Positions 35,799-36,072 of a DNA stretch of 36,072 nucleotides are shown piece after piece. The stretch spans positions 1 through 36,072 of the IMG/VR virus record IMGVR_UViG_3300037502_003935; one strand, given 5' to 3'. The DNA is from a virus. Positions within the stretch are counted from its first letter, which is position 1, and the number at the start of each line of letters is the position of its first letter. Made by a program: the position numbers and the translations under genes. The notes beneath the pieces are model-generated. The model was not told where the DNA came from. It ran no database searches and saw nothing but the letters and a program-made list of their open reading frames with translations.

Positions 35799-36011
35799 CT
35801 AAGACCCAGACCCAGACCAAGACCTAGACCAAGACCCAGAACCAGAACCAGACCCAGACTCAGAACCAGACCCAGACCTATACCAAGACCCAGCCCCAGA
35901 ACTAGACCTAGACCAAGACCTAGACCTAGACTCAGACCCAGATAAAGACCAAGACCTATACCAAGACAAAGACCTAGACCAATAATTTTTCTTATATTTA
36001 CTCTTCTTCAT
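35799..36011 (-). CDS. Ser-X repeat protein cut by an in-frame amber codon (70 aa)
   Basis: MKKSKYKKNYWSRSLSWYRS with a Ser-X body (SG, SR, SW, SE, one SA) up to WSRSWSGSGS. Then TAG at 35799-35801 replaces what is TGG or AGG in siblings; the frame continues with the family's normal ending YGYWSRSGGYK and a UGA at 35763-35765 that overlaps the next start. So one base change removes the last 11 residues, unless the amber is read through. Confidence 0.7.
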   Translation of the reverse strand: MKKSKYKKNYWSRSLSWYRSWSLSGSESRSRSWSRSSSGAGSWYRSGSGSESGSGSGSGSWSRSWSGSGS

Positions 36012-36072
36012 TTAGATCCTCCAGATCTAAAACAAGCAAAAGCACCAGACCCAGAAACAGACCAAGACCAAG
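36008..36072 (-). CDS. Ser-X repeat protein, partial (window edge)
   Basis: Only the last 20 codons are inside the window: WSWSVSGSGAFACFRSGGSK, ending in the ATGA overlap with the next gene. It has the conserved RSGGSK end, so the array continues to the right; the start is outside. Confidence 0.65.
   Translation of the reverse strand, partial: WSWSVSGSGAFACFRSGGSK

Overview
The window looks like part of the genome of a large AT-rich tailed phage, probably of jumbo size. The evidence is one long run of short, tightly overlapping minus-strand genes (many ATGA or TGATG junctions), seven scattered single tRNA genes, HNH and other homing-type endonucleases, an RNA ligase, a UvrD-like helicase, a radical SAM protein and many small families known mainly from phages (Api92/YubB-like, DUF2786, DUF3846, DUF5522, DUF6915). 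There are no rRNAs, ribosomal proteins or housekeeping operons. The host cannot be named. A lipoprotein-type signal (15460-15810) and strong AGGAG ribosome-binding sites fit a bacterial host.

Layout. 0-6.4 kb: RNA ligase, zincin-like, SWIM and zinc-ribbon proteins, tRNA-Tyr and tRNA-Gly, plus two lone plus-strand genes (4.4 and 5.4 kb). 6.4-12.2 kb: small proteins, Api92-like protein, SF1 helicase, DUF5522 and radical SAM protein. 12.3-20.2 kb: a plus-strand protein with a peptidoglycan-binding-like segment, a cupin, DUF2786, a Cys-rich lipoprotein and many small hypotheticals including tiny membrane peptides. 20.2-22.8 kb: a mobile patch around tRNA-Asn, tRNA-Leu and tRNA-Arg with two HNH genes and a truncated endonuclease. 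22.9-34.6 kb: more small accessory genes, two lone plus-strand genes (23.5 and 32.6 kb) and an island of higher GC at about 26.85-27.87 kb. 34.8-36.07 kb: a tandem array of paralogous genes for Ser-X dipeptide-repeat proteins that runs off the right edge.

Two features look truly unusual. (1) Nine dispersed copies of a probable structured RNA element: an invariant 15-base core (minus strand UCCCAUCUGCUGGUA), flanking arms that differ between copies yet pair in the better ones, and a second conserved block. Each lies between minus-strand genes, usually 20-70 bases upstream of a start codon. Two of the stems close with G-U pairs only when read as minus-strand RNA. (2) The Ser-X array: at least seven tandem genes with a conserved MKKSKYKK-type start and a body of TCT-NGN hexamers (Ser-Gly, Ser-Arg, Ser-Trp). 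In most of them the end of one gene encodes the GGAGG site and ATGA overlap that start the next, and one member has an in-frame amber codon.

Other points of note are a tRNA-Asn(GUU) of the long-variable-arm class, an HNH gene with an in-frame UGA exactly at a zinc-ribbon Cys position followed by a perfect hairpin, and lone plus-strand genes with TATA-rich boxes next to their starts. The plus-strand genes may be late or virion genes set among early accessory genes; that is inference.
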